In this document: piece by piece, positions 1-7,150 of the stretch | How the letters are laid out: the number at the start of each line of letters is the position of its first letter | Position numbering within the stretch: position 1 is the stretch's first letter | Assembly: GCF_003349955.1 (NCBI RefSeq) | Contig: NZ_QLKQ01000005.1 | Span: 87,101 to 151,100, forward strand | Direction: 5' to 3' | Source of the DNA: Azospirillum brasilense | GTDB lineage: Bacteria > Pseudomonadota > Alphaproteobacteria > Azospirillales > Azospirillaceae | Length of the DNA: 64,000 nt | Notes under the pieces: generated by a model | What the model was told of the DNA's origin: nothing | What the model saw: only the letters and a program-made list of their open reading frames with translations | The model's database searches: none | Translations under genes and position numbers: made by a program

Positions 1-592
1 GCGGGTTGCCCCACATGCGGTTCAGGAACATGACGAAGGGCACGCCGGAGGAGTTGGCCGGCGACGGGATCGTCACCGTGTCCGCGAACTCCGGCTTCCA
101 CAGATCGTTCCACGAGGTCGGCGGAGTCTTGATCTCCTTGGTGTTGTAGGTCAGGCCAAGCGAGTAGTAGCCCGAGCCGGCGGCGAAGATCGACCCGTCC
201 GCCTTGTAGATAGCCTCCGGCAGCGCCTTCGCCAGGTTCGGCACGCCCGTCGGGTCGATGGCGTCCAGCACGCCCGCCGCCTGCGCCATCTCGCTGATGC
301 CGCCGTCCATGTAGGCGACGTCGAGCGTCGGCGCGTCCTTCTGCTGCTGCAGCTTGGCGAAGGTCACGGTCGAGGTGCCGATCTCCGGCACGACGCGGAC
401 GCCGGTCGCCTTGGTGAAGGGCTCCGCGACGCAGGTGCGGAAGGCCTCGCCCCAGTTGCCGCCGTACCAGGCGACGCGGATTTCGCCCTGGGCCGCGGCC
501 GGCAGGGCGTACAGGGAGACCCCGGCCGCCAGGACGGCGGACAGGGCGGCAAAGCGTGAAACGGTGCGGGTGGCGGCGCGCGTACGGGTCAT
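1..592 (-). CDS. PotD-like ABC transporter substrate-binding protein (5' part, runs off window)
   Basis: Periplasmic solute-binding protein of the spermidine/putrescine-type (COG0687) ABC family, truncated by the window edge so that only about 197 N-terminal residues are visible. Reading the minus strand from the ATG at 592 gives a basic N-terminus, a hydrophobic stretch and a likely cleavage site near ALPAAA-QG (residue 35). The mature start IRVAWYGGNWGEAF is typical of this family. Later segments such as LDVAYMDGG and TSWNDLWKPEF, which precede the hinge in PotD-like proteins, support the call. Ligand specificity cannot be read from this part. It is divergent from the GlxA-type regulator, which may control it; that link is inference from position only. 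Confidence 0.85.
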   Translation of the reverse strand, partial: MTRTRAATRTVSRFAALSAVLAAGVSLYALPAAAQGEIRVAWYGGNWGEAFRTCVAEPFTKATGVRVVPEIGTSTVTFAKLQQQKDAPTLDVAYMDGGISEMAQAAGVLDAIDPTGVPNLAKALPEAIYKADGSIFAAGSGYYSLGLTYNTKEIKTPPTSWNDLWKPEFADTVTIPSPANSSGVPFVMFLNRMWGNP

Positions 593-711
593 GACCGGTT
601 CCTTCGTGGTGTCGGTCCAGCGGGCGTCAGAGCCGTGGTTCGTTCGAAAGCTAATTGTTCCGACGTATTTTCCGATAGAAGAATGCTGCCGAATCCTTGA
701 ATATTTCCGAC

Positions 712-1776
712 ATGCCGACGCCCAGACCCGACACGCCGGACGCCCCCGAGCGCGACGCCCCGTCCCCCGCCGACCCCCGGTTGCGCATCGGCTTCGTGCT
801 GCTCGACCAGTTCACGCTGACCGCCTTCTCCGGGTTGATCGACGCGCTCCGGCTCGCCGCCGACCCCGGAGGGCGCAGCCGGCAGATCGACGCGAGCTGG
901 ACGGTGATGAGCGTCGGCGGGCAGCCGCGCCGGTCGAGCTGCGGCGTGCTGGTGACGCCCAACAGCGACCTGCTCGCCCCGGCGCCCTTCGACTATGTGG
1001 CGGTGTGCGGCGGCAACGACTACCGGAACGAGGTGCCGGGGCCGGTGACCGCCTATCTGCGCGCGGTGGCGGCGCAGCGGGTGCGGCTCCTCGGCATCTG
1101 CACCGGCACCTTCGCCATCGCGCGCGCCGGCCTCGTCGGGACGCGCCGCGTCTGCGTCCACTGGAACGTGCTGGACACCTTCCGCGAGCGCTTCCCGACC
1201 GCCAACGCCTCGGTGGACCATCTCTTCATCGACGAGGGCGACCTGATCACCTGCGCCGGATCGACGGCAGCCATCGACCTCGGCCTCTATCTCGTCGGGC
1301 GGCACTGCGGCGGGCAGAAGGCGCGGCAGGCCGTCCGTCACATGATGCTCCAGGACATCCGCCCCGGCGCGCTGCCGCAGGCGCATTTCTACGCGAACCT
1401 CGACGGCGTGACCGACGCCCGCGTCCGTCAGGCGACGCATTTCATCGAGCAGCGTCTGGACTCCCCGCCCTCGGTCGAGGCCATCGCCCGCTATGTCGGG
1501 GTCAGCGCCCGGCAGCTCGAACGGTCCTTCCAGGCGGCGCTGGGCATCTCGCCGTCGGCCTTCCAGCGCCGGTTGCGGCTGGATTACGGGCGCTGGCTGC
1601 TGGAGCACACGCGCCGGGCGATCACCGAGATCGCCTTCGACTGCGGCTTCGCCGACGCCGCCCATTTCTCGCGCGACTTCAAGACCCAGTTCGGCGAGAT
1701 GCCCAGCCGGGCGCGCAAGGGCAAGGGCGCGGCGGAAAGCCCCCCTCCCCCCGTGGAAGAGCCGTCGCCCCTCTGA
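712..1776 (+). CDS. GlxA family transcriptional regulator (DJ-1/PfpI-like domain + AraC HTH)
   Basis: One-component regulator of 354 residues from the ATG at 712; an in-frame TTG at 697 is an alternative, and neither has a clear ribosome-binding site. Residues about 23-185 form a DJ-1/PfpI-like amidotransferase fold with the nucleophile-elbow motif LLGICTGTFAIA. Residues about 240-336 form an AraC-type double helix-turn-helix, with the signatures SVEAIARYVGVSARQLERSF and ITEIAFDCGFADAAHFSRDF. Characterised relatives (GbdR, CdhR, ArgR of Pseudomonas) sense quaternary amines or amino acids and activate nearby uptake or catabolic genes. The divergent PotD-like gene is therefore a plausible target. 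The effector is unknown. Confidence 0.88.
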   Translation: MPTPRPDTPDAPERDAPSPADPRLRIGFVLLDQFTLTAFSGLIDALRLAADPGGRSRQIDASWTVMSVGGQPRRSSCGVLVTPNSDLLAPAPFDYVAVCGGNDYRNEVPGPVTAYLRAVAAQRVRLLGICTGTFAIARAGLVGTRRVCVHWNVLDTFRERFPTANASVDHLFIDEGDLITCAGSTAAIDLGLYLVGRHCGGQKARQAVRHMMLQDIRPGALPQAHFYANLDGVTDARVRQATHFIEQRLDSPPSVEAIARYVGVSARQLERSFQAALGISPSAFQRRLRLDYGRWLLEHTRRAITEIAFDCGFADAAHFSRDFKTQFGEMPSRARKGKGAAESPPPPVEEPSPL

Positions 1777-1852
1777 CGCGGGGGAGCCAACCACGGACAG
1801 ACCCGATCAGGACGCCGCCCGCCCGGCCTGCGCCGACACCGAATTAGCCACT

Positions 1853-1880
1853 TGCAAAATCATGCAGTAAGCGCTAACTT
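1853..1880 (+). promoter_or_regulatory. putative promoter of the tail tube gene
   Basis: TTGCAA (1853-1858) and TAACTT (1875-1880), 16 bases apart, form a sigma70-like pair in an AT-rich patch 60 bases upstream of the tail tube start. The near-palindrome GTAAGCGCTAAC (1867-1878) overlaps the spacer and -10 box, so a regulator bound there would affect this promoter. The -10 match is weak. Confidence 0.4.
1867..1878. promoter_or_regulatory. tail-module palindrome, site a
   Basis: GTAAGCGCTAAC differs at one base from the perfect palindrome GTAAGCGCTTAC at 13208. It lies 63 bases upstream of the tail tube start, between host DNA and the tail module. Related sites occur at 3193, 13208 and 21495. 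Confidence 0.5.
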
Positions 1881-1941
1881 AGTTTTGGTAAGACGCTGCG
1901 CTCAGCCACGACGCGGCGCGACCTGATGAAGGAGAATGCGT

Positions 1942-2463
1942 ATGGCCATTGCTGCTGAAAACATCGCGCTCGGCGTTTGCGACGTGACCTTTGCGACGCT
2001 CGACCTGGGCGCCACCAAGGGCGGCGTCGAGGTGGCGATCGAAACCTCGACCTACGAGGTGACCGCCGACCAGACCGGCGAGACGCCGATCAAGGAGGTC
2101 ATCACCGGCACCACGGTCACCGTCACGGTGCCGATGCTGGAAACCAACCTGACCAAGCTGCTCGACGTCATGCCGCAGGCCATCGGCATCGGCGCGCCGG
2201 GCTCGGAAGTCGGCATCGAGATCCGCTCGGGCGTCAACACCGACCTGCTCGAAGTCGCCGGCGAGCTGAAGCTGCACCCGACCGGCCTGCCGGCGTCCGA
2301 CACCGCCCAGGACTTCATCGCCTTCAAGGCGGCGCCGGTGCCCAACTTCACCTTCCGCTACGCGACCGGCGAGGAGCGTGTCTACGAGGTGACCTTCAAA
2401 TGTTACCCGGACACCACCGCCAACAACAAGATCGCGGCCTTCGGCAAGCCGACCGCGGCCTGA
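1942..2463 (+). CDS. phage major tail (tail tube) protein
   Basis: Predicted tube-forming protein of a non-contractile phage tail, 173 residues. The ATG at 1942 is preferred over 1936 because the AAGGAG at 1929-1934 is correctly spaced only for 1942. The sequence is rich in beta strands and Thr/Val, as expected for tail tube monomers (for example TSTYEVTADQTGETPI and TVTVTVPMLETNLTKLLD). Similarity is recognised at fold and context level, not from a diagnostic motif. It is first in the tail operon, followed by the chaperone, tape measure and M-L-K-I/J, which is where lambda gpV sits. No head or head-tail connector gene lies upstream. Confidence 0.7.
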   Translation: MAIAAENIALGVCDVTFATLDLGATKGGVEVAIETSTYEVTADQTGETPIKEVITGTTVTVTVPMLETNLTKLLDVMPQAIGIGAPGSEVGIEIRSGVNTDLLEVAGELKLHPTGLPASDTAQDFIAFKAAPVPNFTFRYATGEERVYEVTFKCYPDTTANNKIAAFGKPTAA

Positions 2464-2543
2464 CGATCCGGCGCCCGGCTTCATGCCGGGCGTCCGACCC
2501 ACGCCAATTCCGATCCATTCATTCCAAAGGAAGACCGCCCCCG

Positions 2544-2888
2544 ATGACCGACATCCTCAACCTCGACGCCCTCAAGGTCACCCGTCTGGTCGTCCTCGAC
2601 GGCCGGGAGCGCACGCTGCGCTCGATGACCGTGGAGCAGTTCATCGAGGCCGACGATTTCGACGCCAGGCTCGCCGACGCCACGGGCAAGGAGAAGCTGA
2701 CGCTGCTGATCGGCAAGCTGCTGGAGTTCCTCGACGGCACCACCCACGCCGATCTGCTCAAGCTCGACATGACGCAGCTGATGGCGCTGCTGGCCTTCGC
2801 CCGCGGCTCCGACCTCTCCAAGCTGACCGACGCCGGCGAGACCCCGGACGGAACCGCGGTGGGAAACGCGGTGGCCGGGTCGAAGTAG
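2544..2888 (+). CDS. tail assembly chaperone, short form (gpG-like)
   Basis: Acidic/hydrophobic helical protein of 114 residues (starts MTDILNLDALKVTRLVV, ends AVAGSK) between the tail tube and tape measure genes, the fixed position of the lambda gpG chaperone. Such chaperones coat the tape measure and guide tube polymerisation. A perfect slippery heptamer near its end, in the correct frame, allows a -1 shift into the downstream frame to give the long form. It is identified by position, size and frameshift architecture rather than by sequence motif. Confidence 0.72.
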   Translation: MTDILNLDALKVTRLVVLDGRERTLRSMTVEQFIEADDFDARLADATGKEKLTLLIGKLLEFLDGTTHADLLKLDMTQLMALLAFARGSDLSKLTDAGETPDGTAVGNAVAGSK

Positions 2889-3196
2889 TCCAGCTCGATT
2901 TTGGATTCTACTTCGCTCGGATGATGCGCTTCTACGGCATGAGCTTCGCCGCCGTGCGCCGGATGCCCATCCGGGCCTTCTGGCTCCTGAACGACATGAT
3001 CGACCGGGTCCGCGCCGAGGAAGTTCTGGAGATCCTGCCGGCGCACAGCGTCGCGATGGGCGGCGAGCATGTGAAGCGGATCGTCAAAGGTCTGCACACC
3101 CGCCTCGGCCGCCCGCAGATTGTGGAGACCGTGACGATGTCCGACGAGGACATCAGGAAGGCCCGGCGCCTGTTCGGCGCGGGTGGATCTGTGTAA
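2544..3196 (+). CDS. tail assembly chaperone, long -1 frameshift form (gpGT-like)
   Basis: Predicted fusion of 217 residues, made when ribosomes slip by -1 at GGGAAAC (2861-2867) and leave the short frame after codon 108. Reading then continues to the TAA at 3194-3196. The added tail of about 110 residues begins RGGRVEVVQLDFG and includes FAAVRRMPIRAFWLLNDM. This downstream frame has no well-placed start of its own: the first ATG, at 2921, has no ribosome-binding site. In lambda the equivalent gpGT extension contacts the tube protein while the G part binds the tape measure. Expect a low shift frequency and a large excess of the short form. Confidence 0.72.
2861..2867 (+). promoter_or_regulatory. 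-1 programmed ribosomal frameshift site GGGAAAC
   Basis: The heptamer has the X-XXY-YYZ form and is read in the zero frame as G-GGA-AAC (codons 107-108 of the chaperone), the exact alignment needed for tandem slippage to GGG-AAA. The zero-frame stop follows at 2886-2888, and the -1 frame is open to 3196. Lambda uses the near-identical GGGAAAG at the same place in gene G. Confidence 0.78.
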
Positions 3197-3208
3197 GCAC
3201 GTACTTAC
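3193..3208. promoter_or_regulatory. tail-module palindrome, site b
   Basis: GTAAG-CACGTA-CTTAC is an imperfect 16-base palindrome with perfect 5-base arms. It overlaps the stop codon of the long chaperone and ends 14 bases before the tape measure start. It shares the GTAAG/CTTAC arms with sites at 1867, 13208 and 21495, but its centre is four bases wider. Confidence 0.42.
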
Positions 3209-3222
3209 TGGAAGGATTCGTC

Positions 3223-5352
3223 ATGGCTTCGAACGCCACCACTCTGACCGTCGGGCTCGATTTCGACACCGCGTCTTTCACCAGGGACCTCAAGGCAGCG
3301 ACCGCGGCCATGACAACCTTCCAGAAGGCCGCCAAGCAAACGGACGGGCTGCTGTCCAGCCTCGCGCAGGGCTTCTCCAACGCCGGGGATATGGCCAACC
3401 GGATGGTCAAGGCCAGTGGGAGGATGACCAACCTGAAGCGCAAGCTGGCGGCCGTCACCGGTTCGGCCAATGAAATGAACAGGGCACTCCACGCCGGCGC
3501 GGCACGCGCTGGAAACTACGGCAGGGCCGTCGACGACCTGCACAGAGCGGCGCTGGGAACAGGGTTGGGCCTCGATGCGCTGGCGAAGTCGTACTCCACG
3601 GTCACTTCGGCCGCCAGCTCGGCCAGCATCGCCGCGGAGGACGTGCGCCGGGCGATCGAAGGCACGATCGGGACTGGCCAGCGCATGGGCGCCAGCAACG
3701 GGGACAAGCAGCGCGTCCTCAGCGCCATCCGTCAGGTGGTCATCAAAGACACGCCGCAAATGAAGACCGCGGCCAGTCCGATCGGCAAGGCCAACACCAG
3801 CACGTTCGGTGCGGCCCCGGCTCTCGCTTCGTCCGGCAAGGACAAGCCGGGCGCGGTCGGTGGCCAAGGGAATGCGGGCTCCGCCACCGCTGGGCAGCCC
3901 GCCGCGAACGGGTCGCCTCCGTTGGGTCAGGACGATCCCGCGTATCTTAACAGCCAGACCCTTCAGAACAAGCAGATGGTTGGGGTGCTGAACACCAATC
4001 AATGGCGCAATGACAAATACCAATTCCAAAAATCAAGCGTCGACCTTGAGATGGCTCGGCTCTACTACGAATACAGCCTGGACGCCGAGCAGCGCCTGCA
4101 ACTCATCCGCGCCGACGGGATCAAAAATTTCACGGAGAAATTTTCCGGCTTGATCACCGGTGTGCTGAGCGGACAAACGGGCATCGTCACCGGCGTGCGC
4201 TCGATGTTCGCAAGCATGGGCAAGTACATGCTTGATTTCTTCGCCAAGTGGGCTTCCCAGAAGCTCATGATGAAGGCGATCGACACCATCGGCGATCTTT
4301 TCGGCTTCGACTTCGGCGTCGGCTCCGGCGCAGGGAATGCCAAAGGCTCCGCGTCAGGTCCCGCCCCCGAGAGCGCCGGCTCCGGTGCATCGGGCGGCGT
4401 GCTCGGCCAAGCCAAGCCGGGTGGGGTGAGCGGACCGGCCAGCGCGGGCTCCGCCCCCGCTGGGCAGTCCGCCGCGAACGGCTCGTCTCCGTTGGGCAAG
4501 GACGATCCCGCGTATCTTCACGACCAGACGCTTCAAAACAAGCAGATGTTCGGTGTGTTGAACACCGATCAATGGCGCAATGACAAATACGAATTCCAGA
4601 AATCGGCCGTCGATCTTGAATTGAGCAAGCTCTACTACGATTACAGCCTGGACGCCGAGCAACGCCTGCAACTCCTTCGCGCCGAGGGAGCAAAGAGTTT
4701 CACCGAGCAATTCTCCGGCGTCATCACCGGCGTTCTGAGTGGGCAGATGACCCTCATCGAGGGCGCGCGCTCGATGTTCGCAAGCATGACCAAGTTTATG
4801 ATCGACTTCTTCGCCAAGTGGATTTCCCAGCAACTGCTGATGAAGGCGATCACCGGCATTGGAAAGATATTCGGCTTAGGTGGATCGCCCGATCCGTTGG
4901 CAAACTGGGAATCCCAGGCACAGTCCGCTGGCGATGCGGTGATGGCGGCGTACGCTCCAACGGCGCACAGCGGCGGCGTTCTCGGATCGTCGCGTCTCGC
5001 CACCACGCTGGTCAGCCCGTCCGTCTTCGACGGTGCGCCGAAGCTCCACTCCGGCGGCTTGCTGCGCGGCGAGGTGCCGATCATCGCCAAGCGTGGCGAG
5101 GGCGTCTTCACCCCGGAGCAGATGGACAACGCTGACAATCTTCTGACGTCAGCGCTTACTTCTGGAAACACATCACCATCCATTCATCAGGAGGTCACCG
5201 TGAACGTGAGCGGTGGGGCCGGCACGAGCGAACAGAACACCGATCTGGCCGACAAGATCGGCCGGCAGGTGAAGGCGGAACTGCGCGGTCTGATGACCGA
5301 GGAGATGCGCCAGCAAATGCGTCCCGGCGGTCTGCTGCGGGGAGGCTACTGA
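3223..5352 (+). CDS. tape measure protein with internal duplication
   Basis: Tail-length ruler, 709 residues, with a GGAAGG ribosome-binding site just upstream. Residues 1-185 are a helical N-terminus. Residues about 218-356 and 408-546 are two copies of a domain like the lambda tape measure C-terminal domain; each contains DAEQRLQL, RSMFASM and DFFAKW. The two copies are 570 bases apart at DNA level. The C-terminus (HSGGLLRGEVPIIAKRGEGV, then a Gly/Arg-rich end) is typical of lambda gpH-like proteins. At the usual 0.15 nm per residue the ruler predicts a tail of roughly 100 nm, shorter than lambda. The low-complexity Gly/Ala/Pro linkers before each repeat are unusual. Confidence 0.85.
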   Translation: MASNATTLTVGLDFDTASFTRDLKAATAAMTTFQKAAKQTDGLLSSLAQGFSNAGDMANRMVKASGRMTNLKRKLAAVTGSANEMNRALHAGAARAGNYGRAVDDLHRAALGTGLGLDALAKSYSTVTSAASSASIAAEDVRRAIEGTIGTGQRMGASNGDKQRVLSAIRQVVIKDTPQMKTAASPIGKANTSTFGAAPALASSGKDKPGAVGGQGNAGSATAGQPAANGSPPLGQDDPAYLNSQTLQNKQMVGVLNTNQWRNDKYQFQKSSVDLEMARLYYEYSLDAEQRLQLIRADGIKNFTEKFSGLITGVLSGQTGIVTGVRSMFASMGKYMLDFFAKWASQKLMMKAIDTIGDLFGFDFGVGSGAGNAKGSASGPAPESAGSGASGGVLGQAKPGGVSGPASAGSAPAGQSAANGSSPLGKDDPAYLHDQTLQNKQMFGVLNTDQWRNDKYEFQKSAVDLELSKLYYDYSLDAEQRLQLLRAEGAKSFTEQFSGVITGVLSGQMTLIEGARSMFASMTKFMIDFFAKWISQQLLMKAITGIGKIFGLGGSPDPLANWESQAQSAGDAVMAAYAPTAHSGGVLGSSRLATTLVSPSVFDGAPKLHSGGLLRGEVPIIAKRGEGVFTPEQMDNADNLLTSALTSGNTSPSIHQEVTVNVSGGAGTSEQNTDLADKIGRQVKAELRGLMTEEMRQQMRPGGLLRGGY
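3874..4860 (+). repeat. tandem intragenic duplication in the tape measure gene
   Basis: The segment at about 3874-4290 reappears at about 4444-4860 with a constant offset of 570 bases. Anchors are GCGGGCTCCG (3874/4444), GACGATCCCG (3931/4501), AATGGCGCAATGACAAATAC (4001/4571) and TCGATGTTCGCAAGCATG (4201/4771). The frame is kept (190 codons) and the copies have diverged, so the duplication is not recent and both copies have been maintained. Confidence 0.9.
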
Positions 5353-5353
5353 C

Positions 5354-5704
5354 ATGGCGTTCCCCATCTTCGCTCCGGCCATCCCGCCGAGCCCCGGCAC
5401 GGAAATCGCTCCGGAGGTCAGGGTGCTCGCCGCCGATTTCGGCGACGGTTACCGCCAGCGCGCCGCCGATGGCCTGAACAGCGTCCGCGACACCTTCGCC
5501 TTCGCCTGGGAGGCCCTGCCGGCCGCCGACGCCGACGCCATCGTCGCCTTCCTCAAGGCGCGCCTCGGCGCCGAGGCGTTCCTCTACACGCCGCCCGGCG
5601 AGAGCGCGCCGCGCAAGTTCACCTGCACGAAGTGGGCGCGCAAGCGCGTGCGCTTCTCCTACCACCAGATCACCGCCACCTTCGTCGAGGTTTTCGACCT
5701 ATGA
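5354..5704 (+). CDS. phage minor tail protein M-like
   Basis: Tail-tip component of 116 residues, equivalent to lambda gpM. It starts MAFPIFAPAIPPSPGTEIAP and carries VLAADFGDGYRQRAADGLN and the C-terminal YHQITATFVEVF. This 'FGDGY ... F' pattern is typical of the family (Phage_min_tail). A GGAGG at 5341-5345 is ideally placed. It starts two bases after the tape measure gene and overlaps the next gene by ATGA, indicating translational coupling. Its position between H-like and L-like genes is the same as in lambda. Confidence 0.85.
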   Translation: MAFPIFAPAIPPSPGTEIAPEVRVLAADFGDGYRQRAADGLNSVRDTFAFAWEALPAADADAIVAFLKARLGAEAFLYTPPGESAPRKFTCTKWARKRVRFSYHQITATFVEVFDL

Positions 5705-6441
5705 CCACGGCGACCACCCCCCGCAGCGCCGCCCAGGCGAAGATCGCCAGCGAGGCGCAGAAGGCGGCGACCAGCCCCTACGTCGTGCTCTACCAGCTCG
5801 ACGCCCGCGTCCTCGGCGGCGACGTCTACTGCTTCACGCAGTCGACCCGGGAATCGGCGCCGATCACCTACGGCGGCGTCGAGTACACCCCGATCGATCT
5901 GGAGGCCGACGGCTTCGAATGGACCGGCGCCGGCACGCTGCCGACGCCGCGCGTCCGCATCGCCAACGCCAACCGCGCGATGAGCGCGCTCGTCGGCACC
6001 TACGACGACCTGCTCGGCGCCACGCTGACGCGCATCCGCACCTTCCGGCGCTTTCTCGACGGCGAACCCGACGCCGATCCCGGCGCCCATTTCCCGCTCG
6101 ACATCTACCGCGTCGAGCGCAAGGTCGCGCTGACCAAGACGCACATCGAGTGGGAGCTGTCGGCGGCGATGGACCAGGAGGGCAAGATGCTCCCCGGCCG
6201 GCAGGTGCTGCGCGACGCCTGCACGCACACCTACCGGCGCTGGACCGGCGCCGGCTTCGACTATTCCCAGGCCACCTGCCCCTACACCGGCTCCGCCTGT
6301 TTCAAGGCCAGCGGCGATCCCACCGGCAACAGCGCCGAGGACGACTGCGGGCGCAAGGATTCCGACTGCAAGAAGCGCTTCGGCGAGTCCGCGGTGCTGC
6401 CCACGCGCGCCTTCCCCGGCGTCGCCCGAGTGAGGATCTGA
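5701..6441 (+). CDS. phage minor tail protein L-like, probable Fe-S protein
   Basis: 246 residues, equivalent to lambda gpL, a tip protein that in lambda binds an iron-sulfur cluster through C-terminal cysteines. Here the C-terminal domain has C193-x6-C200-x15-C216-x6-C223 (plus C174) around ATCPYTGSAC and DDCGRKDSDC, matching the four-cysteine layout expected for a cluster. The N-terminal part (YVVLYQLDARVLGGDVYCF, then FPLDIYRVERK) is the family's beta-rich domain. The start ATG overlaps the M-like stop. Fe-S binding is inferred from family knowledge. Confidence 0.85.
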   Translation: MTTATTPRSAAQAKIASEAQKAATSPYVVLYQLDARVLGGDVYCFTQSTRESAPITYGGVEYTPIDLEADGFEWTGAGTLPTPRVRIANANRAMSALVGTYDDLLGATLTRIRTFRRFLDGEPDADPGAHFPLDIYRVERKVALTKTHIEWELSAAMDQEGKMLPGRQVLRDACTHTYRRWTGAGFDYSQATCPYTGSACFKASGDPTGNSAEDDCGRKDSDCKKRFGESAVLPTRAFPGVARVRI

Positions 6442-6445
6442 TCCC

Positions 6446-7150
6446 ATGTTCACGCCCGATGCCGTCGCGGCCATGCAGGCCCACGCCATCGCCGCCTTCC
6501 CCGAGGAAAGCTGCGGCATGGTGGTCGACAACGCTTACAAGCCGCTCGCCAACACGCACCCCGACCCGACCCGCCACTTCCACATCGCCGACGCCGATTA
6601 CCTGACCCACGCGGACGGGCTTCAGGCGGTGGTCCACTCCCACCCGATGGGGCCGCTGCACCCGTCGGGCGACGACATGCGCGGCCAACTGGCGACCGGC
6701 GTGCCGTGGGCGATCATCCCCACCGACGGCGAGGCCGCCGGCGCCCCGATCGTCTGGGGCGCCGGTGCGCCGGTGCCGCCGCTGATCGGCCGGCCCTTCG
6801 TGCACGGCGTCACCGACTGCTACGCGCTGTGCCGCGATTATTACCGCGACACCCTGGGCATCGCCGTGGCCGATCAGGCGCGCGACGACGAATGGTGGGA
6901 CCACGGCGAGAATCTCTACCTCGACGGCTTCCAGGAACGCGGCTTCGTCACCGTCGACCGCGCCATGATGCGCCCCGACGACGTGGTGCTGATGGCCATC
7001 CGCTCCAAGGTGCCCAACCACGCCGGCATCGTCATGCCGAACGGTCTGATTCTGCACCATCTGCAAAAGCGCCTGTCGCGCCGCGAGCCGCTCGGCCCAT
7101 GGATGCGCTTTGTGACGCATGTCCTTCGTCACGGGAGTGTCACGCCATGA
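6446..7150 (+). CDS. tail assembly protein K-like (JAMM + NlpC/P60)
   Basis: 234 residues with two hydrolase folds, as in lambda gpK. Residues 1-115 are a JAMM/MPN metalloprotease domain with Glu20/21, H64-S-H66-P67, S74 and D77 (VVHSHPMGPLHPSGDD). Residues about 118-225 are an NlpC/P60 cysteine peptidase domain with C125 in GVTDCYALCRDYY and H192 in PNHAGIVM. In phages the second domain is a tail-borne peptidoglycan hydrolase or assembly protease. All key residues are present, so it should be active. It overlaps the next gene by four bases. It is the only potential cell-wall hydrolase in the tail module; no holin or endolysin was found. Confidence 0.88.
   Translation: MFTPDAVAAMQAHAIAAFPEESCGMVVDNAYKPLANTHPDPTRHFHIADADYLTHADGLQAVVHSHPMGPLHPSGDDMRGQLATGVPWAIIPTDGEAAGAPIVWGAGAPVPPLIGRPFVHGVTDCYALCRDYYRDTLGIAVADQARDDEWWDHGENLYLDGFQERGFVTVDRAMMRPDDVVLMAIRSKVPNHAGIVMPNGLILHHLQKRLSRREPLGPWMRFVTHVLRHGSVTP

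Noticed and set aside
354..1847. Plus-strand frame of 497 codons over the PotD-like and GlxA genes
   Set aside because: Shadow frame: the real genes on either strand explain the same DNA with recognisable domains.
2921..3196. Independent gene starting at ATG 2921 after the chaperone
   Set aside because: No ribosome-binding site, and the frame is better explained as the -1 frameshift extension of the chaperone.
5148..5159. GTCAGCGCTTAC inside the tape measure gene, one base from the tail-module palindrome
   Set aside because: Lies within coding sequence away from any gene boundary; probably chance, not counted as a fifth site.
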